Origin: Seiridium cupressi
Taxonomy: Eukaryota; Ascomycota; Sordariomycetes; Amphisphaeriales; Sporocadaceae
Direction: 5' to 3'
Assembly: GCA_036674765.1 (NCBI GenBank)
Contig: JARVKI010000002.1
Span: 372,001-436,000 of the forward strand
DNA length: 64,000 bases
The notes under the pieces were generated by a model that searched no databases, was not told where the DNA came from, and saw only the letters and a list, made by a program, of their open reading frames with translations. The translations under genes and the position numbers were made by a program. Shown here piece after piece: positions 21,201 to 33,065 of this stretch (within the stretch, counting starts at the first letter, position 1; every line of letters starts with the position of its first letter).

Positions 21201-23210
21201 GCTTCTCGTGGCCCCCACGGCGGTTTATTCGTTCTGCATCAATTTTCCACAATACTGGCTGAAGCTCTGGACAGAGTCCGACAACTCTGCGACATGGCTG
21301 TATATGGCAGGTTATATCATTATCGCTCTTACAGCGTGGTGCGCTACGAACGGCGGTGCGTGGTAAGTTGTATTTAGCCAACTACTGGCGCACGAGAAGC
21401 TTACTCGGGTAGGTCCACATCCATGCGAATCGCTCCTCACTCGGGACTTGCATTACATTCAAAATTGCTTAACACCGTACTAAGGTACGTTTCCCTTAGG
21501 AGAACTCTCGATTGGTACTTACGCGCTGAAGGGCACCTCTATCATACTTTTCCAAGACCGAGACCGGTGAGATACTGAACAGGTGAGGATTCTGCACGCC
21601 CCGCCATCGAGTTCCCAACATTGATTGACCTCGTCCAGGTTCAGTCAAGATATCCAGTTAGTGGATAAGCAGCTCGCATCGGCAGTATCGACGTTATGCG
21701 TTCGTAAGTAACCGGCTCGGTGTCTAATAAATCGGATAATACTGATAATTCAGAAATCTGCAAGCTCACTGTGCAGGTTGTGCTGCTGTTCCTCGCATCC
21801 AAGTATACAACCTTCACTTTACCACTTTGCTGCGTCGTAGTATATGTTGTTCAAAAGGTGTACCTTCGTACATCACGTCAGTTACGAATCCTTGAACTCG
21901 AATCTAGGTCGGCAGTGTTCAACGACTTTTTACAGACAGTAAAGCGCCGATTTCTCTTGGTGGAGCTCAAGCTAACAATTGACAGGTGGACGGTGTGATG
22001 ACAATACGAGCATTCCAAGCCCAGGATCAAGCAGAGGTTAATCATCTCGAGTATCTGGAAACATCGCAAAGACCATTTTACCTCTTATTTTGTCTCCAGC
22101 GGTGGTTGAAAATCGTTCTCGATTTGCTAGTGGCGGGCGTTGGGGTCGGGGTCATTGTAACAGCCGTGACACTACGGGGCAGAACCACCGGCAGTCAGAT
22201 TGGTATTGCATTGAACATGATTCTAGTGACGAACACCACGTTACTAGCCCTCGTCTCATCCTGGACCAATCTGGAAATATCTTTAGGCGCTATTTCTCGG
22301 CTCAAGTCCCTTGAGGAAGACGTCCTTCCCGAAGATCAAGAAGCGGATAAGACAGATGCATACATCGGTAAACCGTGGCCGGAACCGGGTGTGGTTGAGC
22401 TGAAAAACATAACGGCTGCATACAAGTGGGTGTCCTGGAAAAACTGTGTTTCTATTGCTGATGAATATACAGTCCTGAAGTCGTTGCTCTTCGAGATTTC
22501 TCCCTACACGTCGACGCCGGTCAACTGGTCGTGATCTGCGGTCGTACCGGAAGGTAGGTAGCATCTGAATCGAGCTCGGTTGATCATAGTTGACAATAAT
22601 GACTAGGGGTAAAAGCTCAGTTCTCTTGTCACTGCTGAAGTTGATCGACGTCAAAGCAGGCTCAGTGATAGTCCACGGCCTCAACACTATGCATGCGCCA
22701 ACTTCGGTGGTCCGAGAGAAGTTCTTCGTCACTATTCCTCAGGACGCCATGCTTTTCAATCAAGCAAGCTTGCGATTCAACTTGGACCCGTCTGAGACTC
22801 TTGGCAGCGACAGAATATTGGAAGTCCTCGAGAGGGTACAGTTATCGCAGCACTTTCAAATATCTACTGCGGACGATGTAGGTGTACATCCGCTCCAGGG
22901 TGATGGCTCTACTCCGGTCTTGGGTAAAATGCTATCAGAACTTCCGACCCTTTCGGCCGGTCAAGCGCAGCTGCTTGCACTCGGAAGGGCATTGCTCCAG
23001 GCATATAGTATCGCGGAGTCAGGGTATCAGCCCATCATTCTGCTGGACGAAGCAACATCTTCTCTAGATGCTGATACTGAATGCCTGATGCTCTCGATCA
23101 TTTCTGAAGAGTTCACCTTGAAAGGATATACGGTCATCATGGTGGCCCATAGACTAGGAGCTGTCCAAGCCATGATGCGGGACGAGATAGACAAGATGGT
23201 GGAGATGTGA
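18257..23210 (+). CDS. MRP-type (ABC-C) multidrug/conjugate transporter
   Basis: I join 15 exons: 18257-18409, 18482-19013, 19070-19296, 19349-19628, 19678-20612, 20658-20820, 20876-21115, 21164-21362, 21413-21484, 21532-21582, 21639-21703, 21754-21938, 21986-22425, 22473-22553, 22607-23210. All 14 introns are 45-72 nt with GT...AG and every junction keeps frame, giving 1408 residues, normal for ABC-C. Layout is a short TMD0, TMD1, NBD1, TMD2, NBD2. NBD1 (~600-740) has GPTASGKTT, Q-loop CAQAAWLP, LSGGQ and LLLDDTLSGLD, a degenerate Asp in place of the catalytic Glu as usual in ABC-C. NBD2 (~1200-1370) has GRTGRGKSS, LSAGQ, ILLDEATSSLD and switch VAHRL. The NBD1 switch His is replaced (TNA). 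Likely exports organic conjugates or toxins at the plasma or vacuolar membrane. The start and the exon 7/8 junction are least certain. Confidence 0.82.
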
Positions 23211-23809
23211 TGAAGGGATAATAATTGAGATATGATACTGCAGCATGGTCAGGGGGTCGAACCCGGAGTCGGCACTGGCTTCACGTGCTGTCGGCCAATC
23301 GATGATGGGTTTCTTACTGCCATCCAGACGGCTTCACCACCGTCCCACATCTTCTGTTCCGGAAAGTAGTCACTTGGCACCTGTGCTATAACGGCCAATC
23401 AGCTGTTGCGGTCATGGAGAACCTGCAGAAATGCTACCATGGAAAGCCTATTAATCAGAATATTATTATATGAACCCTTGTTCCTGCATTTGCGGGGTCA
23501 CTTACACCCTTCTCAGCTGACTGGACTCGAACTCATTCTGATATGAGGTTCTTTGCCGATGGATGACGTTGCATTAATCCCAGCTCCTTCGCACCCGATA
23601 TCAGCCTAAGGCTAACAGTGGGATCAATAGAGAATCAGGTTGGTTGGTGGGTCATAATATAAGGATTGTGGATTTCCAGTCTGGCGATGTCGTGTTTGGC
23701 CCAGTATCGTCCTTCAACAAGTGCCGTAAGAGGTTGTATCAGTGTCGCGCTCAGTTGGTCTGAGTAACGACCTTGCTGAACTCAAGGGCTGGACCTAAAT
23801 TTAGTCGCC
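23211..23809. other. Intergenic
   Basis: No gene seen. A stretch near 23250-23270 (GGGGGTCGAACCC) resembles a tRNA B-box on the minus strand, but flanking bases do not fold into a tRNA. Confidence 0.4.
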
Positions 23810-25090
23810 ATGGCAAGACAGCCCTGGGCACTTATTGCCGGCGCCGTTCTGGTCACTGGTCAAACGGTCCCGTAGCCTGGTGCTGGTGGCAAGTACACCA
23901 TCTCGACGTCTAATATCAAAGCTCAGGTACGCATTAAGATTCTATCATCGATGTAGCGGCCTTTTGATGACCTCTTCTAGTTCATACCCTATGGCGCCAC
24001 ACTCACGAACCTCTTCGTGAAAGACAAGTCTGGTAATGATGTCGACGTTGTCCTGGGTTCTGATGACCTGGTGGGCCTATGGCTCTGTTAACGTGTACCA
24101 GATCCTAACTCAATTCCATAGCAAAAGACCCGGGCCACCCAGTCTACAACTCCATACCGGGACGTTACGTCAATCGTGTCGGCCACGGTTAATACACGAT
24201 TGACAACGTCACGTACCACCCTGAGGTGCACGATGGGAACAACACTCTTCACAGTGGCACCAACAACTGGTCATATCGAACCTGGAACGTGACTGCTGCC
24301 ACGGATATCTCCATCACCTTTTCTGTCTCAGATGCAACCAACTCTTCGCTGGGCATATTGGGCAACGCCGAAACTTCCGTGACTTACAGCGTCACCAACA
24401 GCACCTGGAACATCAAGATGGAAGCAATTTCGCCCAACAGGAAACACGTGGGTTTTCTACGTCCCGGATCTTCCATTTTCCGTAGAAATAGATCGCTGAT
24501 CATAGTTTATGCAGCGCTCATGCTCAACCAGCACACCTATTTCAACCTCGACGCGTACCGAAACCCCGACACTGACAAGATATGGAACCACACGCTATAC
24601 CTCCCGTTCTCGGGGCGTTACCTACAGGCGGACCAAGGCGCGCTGCCGACGGGCAAGGTCCTGACCGGGAGCGTTGGAAACATCAACGACTTCGCCAGCA
24701 CGCCCGACATGCAGCTGGGCCACGCGACCGGCCAGCCGGGGTTCGAGAACAACTGCGAGGCGGACGGCGCCTGCGAGGGGTACAACGACTACTGGGTGGT
24801 CGAGGACGCGCCCTGCAATGCCGTGGTGGCGAGGCTCACGAGCCCGTTCTCGGGCATCAAGGCCGAGCTGCGGACGGACCAGCCCGGGGTCGTGGTGTAC
24901 TCGTGCAATTGGTTCGACGGCACGGCTGCGCTGAAGAGCACACAGGGACTGAGCGATAGACGTAATGTCACTCGGAGTTCTTTTGTTGCACTGGAGGTCG
25001 ATGGGATCAATCAGTAAGTGCATCATTCTGTGTTATGGAGGGAAAGTGTGCTGATATTCCACAGGCCCTGGAAAGACGTATAGCTGGTAA
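23810..25090 (+). pseudogene. Decayed secreted aldose 1-epimerase (mutarotase)
   Basis: The sequence follows a fungal secreted aldose 1-epimerase from end to end. An N-terminal hydrophobic stretch (ALIAGAVLV) is followed by GKYTIST, a 54-nt intron (23927-23980), IPYGATLTNLFV, DPGHPVYNSIPGRYVNR, DGNNTLHSGTNNWSYRTW, the conserved His in LNQHTYFNLD, and SFVALEVDGIN with the family Glu. Breaks: TAG at 23873-23875, TAA at 24190-24192, a phase problem between 24060 and 24122, and a frame change before the final GPGKTYSW. Central exons remain open for 260 codons, so decay is recent. A working copy would interconvert alpha and beta sugars outside the cell. Its tail-to-tail neighbour is cellobiose dehydrogenase, another extracellular sugar enzyme. 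Confidence 0.75.
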
Positions 25091-25353
25091 AGCTCATGGA
25101 CTTTTGGAATTCTCCTACCAGCAACTTAACCGTGCAAGCTGGTGCAAACTTGGCCCACAAGATGATTTGCTTGCTACTCCGGCCTTTACGCCGATCACTG
25201 ATGTCGGTGGACATAGCGGAACATTTAGCTTCCATACAGTATGTCAGTCATTTTTAGGGTCGATATTGCAAAGCTTTTGATGGATAAATAGTTTTTAGAT
25301 AAGGATCTAACTTGAATATGTACGAGAATATACTACGAACACTCGATGCCGCA

Positions 25354-28300
25354 TCACAAGCACTGTCAATGCATGTCAGTGAGTCGTTCATAACATGAAG
25401 ACGGAGCAACACTTACCTGCGAGTAATAGGAATCTTTGGCAGTGCACGTCAGCCCGGAAGCACACTGGAAGCTGCCCGTCCAAGTGGAGCCGCCACATTG
25501 CGCGTACTGCGCACCAGCAGATGCCGTCGACAGAGCGAGAATGAGATCAGAAGCATGCTCAGCTATGGTAACGATGTATGACGAAGGGTTGGTCGTGACG
25601 TGGCCGGGGAAGATGCTAGCATCAACCACGAACAGATTGTCCGTGCCCCAAACCTTTGTGTTCGTATCAACGACGGCAGATCCACCGGCTCGTCCATCGT
25701 CGGTGCCAATCTTGTTAGTTCCTATGACATGTCAGTACGATTGACTCAAACTGACGAGGATCTTGGGGCTGGAACTTACCAATCCAGTGATTGGCGCGAC
25801 GATTCGAGTATGAGACCACCATCTGGCAACCTTTTAGCAGGGATTTCAAGTGATACGTGAGGGTCAGCATACATTGTTCACAAAGTCCTCGACGGACTCG
25901 TCAGCAGTAGGGTATTCCCACGTCAAGTTCTGGACATTCGATAGAGCAGCCTGAAGATTCTTGATGCCTTGAATGACAGCTTGAACATCGTTCTCGTCGT
26001 TCAAATAAGGCAAAGTGGATACGATGGTGCTTAGGCCTGAAGTAATTGTCATCCGACCCCGAGAGGTCGAGCCGCGGCCAAGGTATTGGCTCATGGTCAT
26101 GGCGTCTAATAGCCAGTTAGGATCGCCTTTGGGGAGGACTGGCAGCCGCATGATACTTACTAACGCTTGTGACGCCATCACTAGCTTCAACTCTAGCCGT
26201 CCACTGAAGTTGCCGGACAATACCATCGGCGCCCGTGATTTCGTCCCAGAATCTGGCTATGGTTAGTGGTTGGCTTTGAGCGTGGAGCTCTTCACTTACA
26301 GAGGGCCAATGTTAGGGGCGGCTTGAGCAAGAATACCAGAACGTTCGTCTGTTAAAAAATCAGTCGTCGTCATCGGATGGCATGAGATGGTAATGTGAGC
26401 CTACCCAGATACAAGCTCTCGTCGTCAGCTGGCGGGTCGTCCCAGGCTGCATAAAAGTCGTAGAAGACAACGTCAGGATGAGACACGACTGTGTCGGTCT
26501 AGCATTGAATTGTCAGCAGACGGCTTGGAAATATCTTCTCTGGCCAAATCACTCACATTAGTATGATCGTCGAGATTGTAGCCAACAGGTAAAGTAATCC
26601 ACTCTGTCGAATTGATCATAGTGGGACCGTCGGTGGAACTCTGGACGACCTCGAGCTGATCTGTGGGACCAATTCCGCCTAGAACAGTTAGATTAATGGC
26701 ATCAAGCGTGCATATTGAACAGACTTACTCCTCAAAAGAAGCTTCGCTGAACCAAAGGTGCCAGCTGAAAGAATCACTCGGCCACTGATAGAGGTCACGT
26801 TAACAGTACCCACGTATCCGCCATCGCCGAACGGCTCCACCTCGATTCCGGTGATATGGCCACCCGTCCGAACAACTCGTTTGACTGCAGTATTCATCCA
26901 GAGGTCAAAGTTGGATCGAGCATTGGCTGTCACTAGGTAGGTCGCCATCGGGCCACCTCTTTCGCCGTTGATAAACATAAAGGGGGCGTGGGAGAAGGTA
27001 TGGTTCTTTGCATCAGGTTCATCATTGGCGGTGATGTTTTCCCAACCAGCAGCTGCAAGGCCACCAGCGATGACGTTGAATCCTTGCTGGTAATAAAGCT
27101 TGCCATCCATGGACGGGTGATCGGTGCCTGGGATGCGAGAGAACACTCGGCTCGCGGCGGACGACATGTCAGTAGATTTCCATCCGGTGGGGAAGTTGTA
27201 ATCCCAATCCTCAGCTTTCGGCTACATGACGTTAGGTCAAGGCTGGCAGATAGAACAATCGTGAAGACGCTCACCTTCCACCACAAACCTGCATTTACGG
27301 CTGTTCCTCCACCGAGAACACATCCGGCCATTTGGTCTGTGTCGGTGCAAGCAATCCCGTCGGAGTCCACCCAGATCTCGTTACAAAGGCCAGGAACATC
27401 GAATCTAGTCAGATTGGTACCATCCAGCCAATCTGGCTTCATGTCGCCTCCCCAACGTCCTGATGACGGTGGACCTTTCTCGATGAGCAAAACTGACTTC
27501 CCTGCAGCGCTAAGCTTATCTGCCAAGGGTATACCTGCGGCTCCTGCACCTACGACGATGTAGTCATACGTGGCTGTTGGAACGGGTACACCTGTAGCAG
27601 TCGCCGTAGCAGTGGCTGTTGTGGTCGTTGTCGTCGGCGCTGTTGTTGAAGCGCAACTCCCTGTCACAGTGGCAGTCGCAGAAGAGACCCATGATGTGTA
27701 TGAAGAGTTGGCAACACTGTCGTCGAATCTTGCCGCAAAAATACCCTGGGCCTCGTGCTGGACCATGACAACATTCGCAGGACAGTCGGGGTTTGACGGC
27801 TGTGGAAGAGCCTGTGCCCATCCCAACACGAAATAGCCAGCACTTGTAGTGACACTGCCAGTTGTTCCATCTTGGTCCCAGGACAGACAGTTCTGACAGC
27901 GGAAGACGAGAGTAAAGTGGGTCTCATTGATGGTCGAGGCTATTTGGGTCACGCTTGCATTACCAGTGTAGGGTCCTGGCTGGACGTATCCGGTAGCCCA
28001 CAGGAAGCTTGTGTAGATCTCGTCGTCGTAGGGCCAAGCCATCAGCAGAAGACTATTCGTCATCGTGCCGCCAAAAGATATACCACACCAACCTGTCGCG
28101 GTCGTATTTGTCGATGCGCATTGCTAGTTGCGTTAGTAAGGGTTGCATAGGTAGCATCAACCTACAACTAACCAGGTAGCCAATGAATTCGTCCGCGTCT
28201 ACAGTGAGCGCATCGGAAGGCAAAGCCATGCCAAAGGTCAGCCCTCCCGCCGTCGAGGTAGTCGGGACTGGCCACGTGTCGAAGGTGATACCCGTGTCGG

Positions 28301-28450
28301 GATCTGTGTAGACGACAGCCGTAGAACTTTGAGCAAAGACATGTTGAATGGCTAGGTATTGTCAGCAAAGCGTACACAGGGCGGCGTACAGGATGACCAA
28401 CCAAAGCTTGCTGCAAGAAGCAGCGTAGCTAATTGACGGACACCCATCAT
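25354..28450 (-). CDS. cdh: Cellobiose dehydrogenase with C-terminal CBM1
   Basis: Twelve exons join in frame: 28450-28402, 28351-28173, 28123-27275, 27221-26729, 26678-26557, 26498-26405, 26348-26300, 26252-26161, 26105-25873, 25822-25780, 25721-25417 and 25362-25354, giving 838 residues. A signal peptide (MGVRQLATLLLAAS) leads a cytochrome domain; likely heme ligands are Met97 (GGTMTNSLL) and His199 (VMVQHEAQG). A Thr/Ala-rich linker follows, then the GMC flavin domain with FAD motif VVGAGAAGIPLADKL at ~266, catalytic His732 (NRRANHWIG) and Asn779 (HVTTNPSS). The C-terminal CBM1 (QYAQCGGSTWTGS...) gets its last Cys from a 9-nt final exon. The secreted enzyme oxidises cellobiose and passes electrons to lytic polysaccharide monooxygenases during cellulose attack. 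The layout is that of ascomycete class IIA enzymes. Confidence 0.93.
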
Positions 28451-30039
28451 GTCTCTAGGCAATGATCGACCTCTGGCGGCGTCCTGAAGCTCGAGTCCCT
28501 CAAGCCGAGCCGCCAGAGACCCCACGGAAGAGCCATCAGAGATATACTCTGACCCATGTCTCTATCTGATCAAGCTTTCGCGTGTCTAGGAAATCATCAG
28601 GAGCACGATGGTGGAGCCGCTGTCACTTGCCAACCTTGGGGAGATCACCCCATAGGAGGGATTTCAAATGCCCGCATATAGTTGGCTCAGGGGCGACGCA
28701 AGGGCTGGCGAGTTCGGATACAACCGAAACGTTGGAACACGACGAATGAAGGAGATTGCGGAGGGTGCGAGCCGGGTTTCGAGTCGGAGGCGGCCATGGC
28801 GGACCGGGCCTCTGGGGCGTGGGTCTCATCTGCGATGCGTGAAGCCACAATAAAATTGTAACGTTTGTCAGGATTCAGGGATGCGGCGCGGCAGCCAACC
28901 GCCGTCGAGGCCAAGACCTAGCCGTCATGCTGCTGAGCTTGGCTCGGCCCTTACAGTGGGAGTTGGGAGGCGAGCATGATCGACAAACCACAGTATCTCT
29001 CTGAATCGATCCTCTTCTGACATATTTGCCAACTCAGCCGATCTCATTCAATGCAAGGAGATGGCAAAGCACCGAGAACTAGTCGACGCGATTCCAAGTT
29101 GGAGATCAGAATCCGTCTGCGTGTAGCTCTTGTTTGCTGACTTTCCGAATTAGGATATGGGGAAGATGCCCTCCGTCTGGGGCCGGACCGAATCACGCGA
29201 AAAACAGCGGGCCCCTGTCGCTGGACATTCTTTCTTCGGAAGCAAAGGCTAGAACGCTTATCTCAGCTGCATCCAGCCGGCTGATTGGAACCATGTTTGC
29301 GCGTTAAGAGGTGGTCGTGTGTTGGCGATTGAGCAGAACCCCCCAGATAACTTGATGATTGTTTTATGGTACTGTAGTGGCCAAGGGAGGGCCAGTGCCT
29401 CTCTGCCTTTGAAGCGCCGCGCCTAGGCGGCGCAGGTTAACTGCATATCTGTCGGACTTTGAGTGCAACAGCAGCATCGATGCTCCAGGGAGCTCGGCCG
29501 GATTTATTCGGACAAAGCTCCGCAGAGTCTTGAGAAAGAAGCCGACCGCATAAGCACCGACAAAACGCCATGTTGTATATGCAGTCAATTGGCCTTCTTT
29601 AGTCGATATTACGAAACTTGGAATTTTGAACGCCTTTTGGATCGGGAGCCCAACTTTGAGCACTATATCCCATTATTCCACCCAGGGCACGAGTTGTCCT
29701 GACGAGTTGGCTCTGCGGGCATGCATCGCATCAGCGACTGGACTACCATATCTATTCACTACAGCATATATGCCCCGATTGCTTCAACACATGATGTCAT
29801 ATCCATTGTTGATAATTGCAAGTGACCTCGAACTAAAGGCAAACTCTAGGCCCTGGTACCTCGAGTAACCCTCGGATCCATCTTGATTGTGTAGCGCTGA
29901 TCCTATTTCTGTGGCTTCTTGAACAGTCCACGAGAGACTACGCCAAATGGCAAGTTGGCATATCAACCCCAGTCCTCCGAATCATATCGGGTAACTTCCG
30001 AAGCTGCACTCAACAGCAGAGTCACCGGATGGAAGTTAG
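28451..30039. other. Intergenic region including the CDH promoter
   Basis: The CDH promoter occupies the left part. Several short overlapping frames at 28623-28914 and 29364-29966 are mutual shadows without motifs. Nothing else supportable. Confidence 0.4.
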
Positions 30040-30551
30040 CCTTGGAGCCCATGCGCCCCATTAACCACATAGCGTGACGACTGTCTATGGTTTCTGGGCC
30101 AGTCCATGCCATTACGCGAGTGGCATAACGATAAAACCTGTCCCGTTCGTGCCACTTGCGGGCCTTTTTCTAACTCGTCTGAATATTGAAATAGCATCGA
30201 TCCACATCACCCGAGGTTTGACATGATACCGTAGATGTCTGAGTGCTACATCGAGTTCCCGGGTTATTTGGATGGTCGATGGTCACCACCGACATAGACA
30301 AGCCCAAGAACCTCTTTCGATCCCTAGACATAGGAGAGTGCCTCACAGTCGAAGGAGGGACGTTGGCTGGACTGGGTCTCTTTTGAGATGAGAAGCAGTT
30401 TCGGTACCAGCTGAACGACGATATATTTGTCGTTTGTGTATGGTTCGATAGTGGGAACCTGAATCGTGTCTTTCTTTTGAGGGTATGTACACATGGGGCT
30501 CCGCGGGCTTTCGCGAAGCCTGCAATCGGCTATTGCAACTACTGGCTCCAT
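30040..30551 (-). pseudogene. Relic of a HET (heterokaryon incompatibility) domain gene
   Basis: Minus-strand fragments in the order of a HET domain: FDCEALSYV just before 30326, ELDVALRHLRYHVK and VMWIDAISIF at 30258-30181, then MAWTGPETIDSRHAMW at ~30113-30050. HET proteins have the same series (EALSYVWG, LRHLR, WIDAICINQ, WLG). Here the Trp codon after SYV is a stop (TAG at 30326-30324) and at least two frame changes follow, so the gene is dead. Everything downstream of the domain is missing. HET-domain proteins trigger cell death on non-self fusion in living form. Confidence 0.65.
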
Positions 30552-31972
30552 TGGAAAGCGTTGTTAGTTTGACCACGGAGAGCCAATGTGCGCCAGGAGG
30601 CTGTATGGGTGGACATCAATTGGTCCTGCCCAAACCTTGCCTGAATTCATATAAGACTGCGGTAAAATTACATGACCGGATGCGATCTGCCAGAGATGAT
30701 GTGAACGCCACGCCCAGTTTATCACCATGACATTGCTTTTCGACGACTCAGGCACAAGCAAGAAAATAGAAGAAATCACATATGAACATAAATTGATATA
30801 ACCTTACGCTCGTCAAACATTTTCAGTCCCTGATCTCTCCCAAGAATCTACTAAATCAGACGTGTTGGACAGCTATCATAATACGATAATTATTCAATCA
30901 AGTTTTATTGAACACACATGAACAGAATCATTATAGCATGACCATGATCTCTTCAAACATTTCATCCTTCTTGATTATATTCTTTTTGGTGTTTTTACAC
31001 GGCAAAACTAAATGAACGTCTGCACAACCAAAACAACCCGCTTCCATCTTCTCAGTACGAATCCGAATGTCCTGGGTTTCTGGCCAATATGTTCTGTCAA
31101 AATTGTCCCTGCGGTTCGGAGCATCGACGAGTCGCCAAGTATTAGTCGGATCACGATGACACCATGCGCCAAGCCATCATACTTGCTTTGAGTCTATCGC
31201 AACCATCGTTTTGCCCGTTATATGACACTGGCAAACGAGTAGATCGAACTTGGTTTCTGCAACCGAGTGATGAGGGTAAGCATTCACAACGTCAGGATCA
31301 CTTCTTAGAGTTGGCTCGAGCCTTTAAGTTAATTTTCCACTTAACACTGTCTCCACGTCGCTGCGCGCTAACGTGCTCAATTCTGCTCATCGCCAAAATA
31401 CAGACTAGGCAGTCGGTCAGCTATCCATCACTACATTAAGGTGGGATGATTTACTAATAGCTCAGGTGTCCGAAATCTAGAAGTTCATCTACAATCAAAT
31501 TTGATAAAATTGCATTTCGGGAAGGAGTTCAGCTCACGTGAATTCCCGCAGACAACAGGCACTAGCATCCAGGTTCATCTTCAATGGCTCTACATTTCCA
31601 CAGCTAACTGTGATAATTTGGTTGCTACCGACATCCTAATCATGATGGTAGGCAGGAAGAAATTATTGAAAGTACCACAAATTGTGTCCCTGTATCGGAA
31701 ATTAAGCCCCCGCCGCAATGATCTGCTGGCCCGAAAAGGTTGGATTTATGTGAGGCTCCGTAGTACCATATGTACTACGATATACATAGTCTCAAATGCG
31801 GGCGACTGCCTAACCTGCTCAAAGATGCTCATGCACAGTCGAAAGAGTATTACGTGCTACAGCTTATCCTGCATGGGTCTTATAAACATGAGGTACACGG
31901 CACATGGACGCGACTTAGTTTCTGTCAGTCCCACGTTGTCCCAGCTACGTTAGTCCACCCAGACAAAGCAGG
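30552..31972. other. Intergenic region upstream of the copper transporter
   Basis: AT-rich in the middle (30780-31000). Open frames at 31164-31439 and 31501-31953 show no family features. The last ~200 bases are the presumed promoter of the Ctr gene. Confidence 0.4.
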
Positions 31973-32674
31973 ATGGCCCCTACCATCACAATGCCAATGG
32001 ACATGCCCATGTCGTCGCCGGATGCCCCAGCCAACTCGACAGCGCCAGCAACACTGGCGACAGGTGGCATGGACGGCATGGAAGCATCATCTATGGGGCC
32101 CATGGTCATGACCTTCTTCTCTTCCGCCCATACGTCCCTCTTCTCGAAATCCTGGACGCCGACGACAGTCGCAGCGTATGCGGCCACTTGCATATTTCTC
32201 CTTGTCCTAGCAGTCATAATGCGCGCGATGCTGGCTCTCAAGCCCGTCCTCGAGAGCGCGATGTGGAAGCCCGATGTCAACCCTGATCCTCACGAGCTGC
32301 TGCTGTCGGAGGAAGACTGCAATGAAGAGCTGGACCGAATAAAGGAACAACACTTGGTGCGGGGACAGGAAGAAGGCGCCAGTGGTCTGCAACGGGTCTT
32401 ATCTGAGGTTAAGAGCCGAGGGCGCGGCTGGAGGTTCATGTCAAGCAGCTCCCGGGCCGTTTTTGAAGTGCTGTTGGCGGTGATCGGATATCTCTTGTAA
32501 GCATAGAGTATGTCGTGAGACGCAGTAAGGCTGACTATCTCTCGCAGAATGCTCGCTGTCATGACTATGAATATTGGATATTTTATATCTGTCGTCGCTG
32601 GCGTTTTCTTAGGCACTTTTCTGTTGGGAGACTTGGCAACTAATAATTCGCTGTATCAGGAACACCATTGTTAA
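31973..32674 (+). CDS. Ctr-family copper transporter
   Basis: Exons 31973-32496 and 32548-32674, with a 51-nt GTAAGC...CAG intron, encode 216 residues. The extracellular N-terminus is Met-rich (MPMDMPM, GGMDGMEASSMGPMVM), giving MxM copper-binding motifs. Three membrane segments follow: one around AAYAATCIFLLVLAVIM, one spanning the intron and containing LMLAVMTMNIGYF with the MxxxM copper path, and one with VAGVFLGTFLLGD carrying a GxxxG helix-packing motif. The cytosolic loop is long and charged. A near-terminal HHC (QEHHC) ends the protein, matching the Cys/His tail that hands Cu(I) to chaperones. It should import Cu(I) as a trimer at the plasma membrane or vacuole; copper also supports LPMO and oxidase activity. 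Confidence 0.9.
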
Positions 32675-33065
32675 TTGGGATGAGTGATTACTGTTATTTC
32701 GGGCCCATTGGTCTTATACATCAGTATTCTACTACCGCTATTGTGTATTTACCAACGTCTCATCTTTTGTGCATGGCGTACCTAATATGCTCGGGCCAAA
32801 CCGTACGCGATCAGCAATAGCCATCCCTATTTCGTTTTGCGGGGGGTGAGTGCAACAGGGGACCATGACGTCGAATTATCGTCACACTACGCAACATGAA
32901 CAGATAACTTCGCAAATATCCAGGCAAATAATCCGAGGGACTGATTTTCTATGCTTTTTAAGCACAACGAACAATTGATCAGACATAGTTGGCACACAAC
33001 AACCTGACCCAATCTAACAAGTCCAAAAGTGAGCACCAGAGACCCCACCTTAAGATCATCTCACA
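32675..33065. other. Intergenic
   Basis: No coding signal; ends in a CT/CA-rich leader directly before the next ATG. Confidence 0.4.

Noticed and set aside
9570..23210. Secondary-metabolite gene cluster (P450 plus ABC transporter)
   Set aside because: No PKS, NRPS, terpene synthase or pathway regulator nearby; intervening genes are chitinase and Mpv17-like.
23250..23275. B-box-like GGGGTCGAACCC
   Set aside because: Flanking sequence does not form T-stem or acceptor stem; no A-box at the right spacing.
24582..24959. GC-rich 125-codon frame inside the aldose epimerase
   Set aside because: It is a shadow of the correct epimerase frame, which carries the family motifs.
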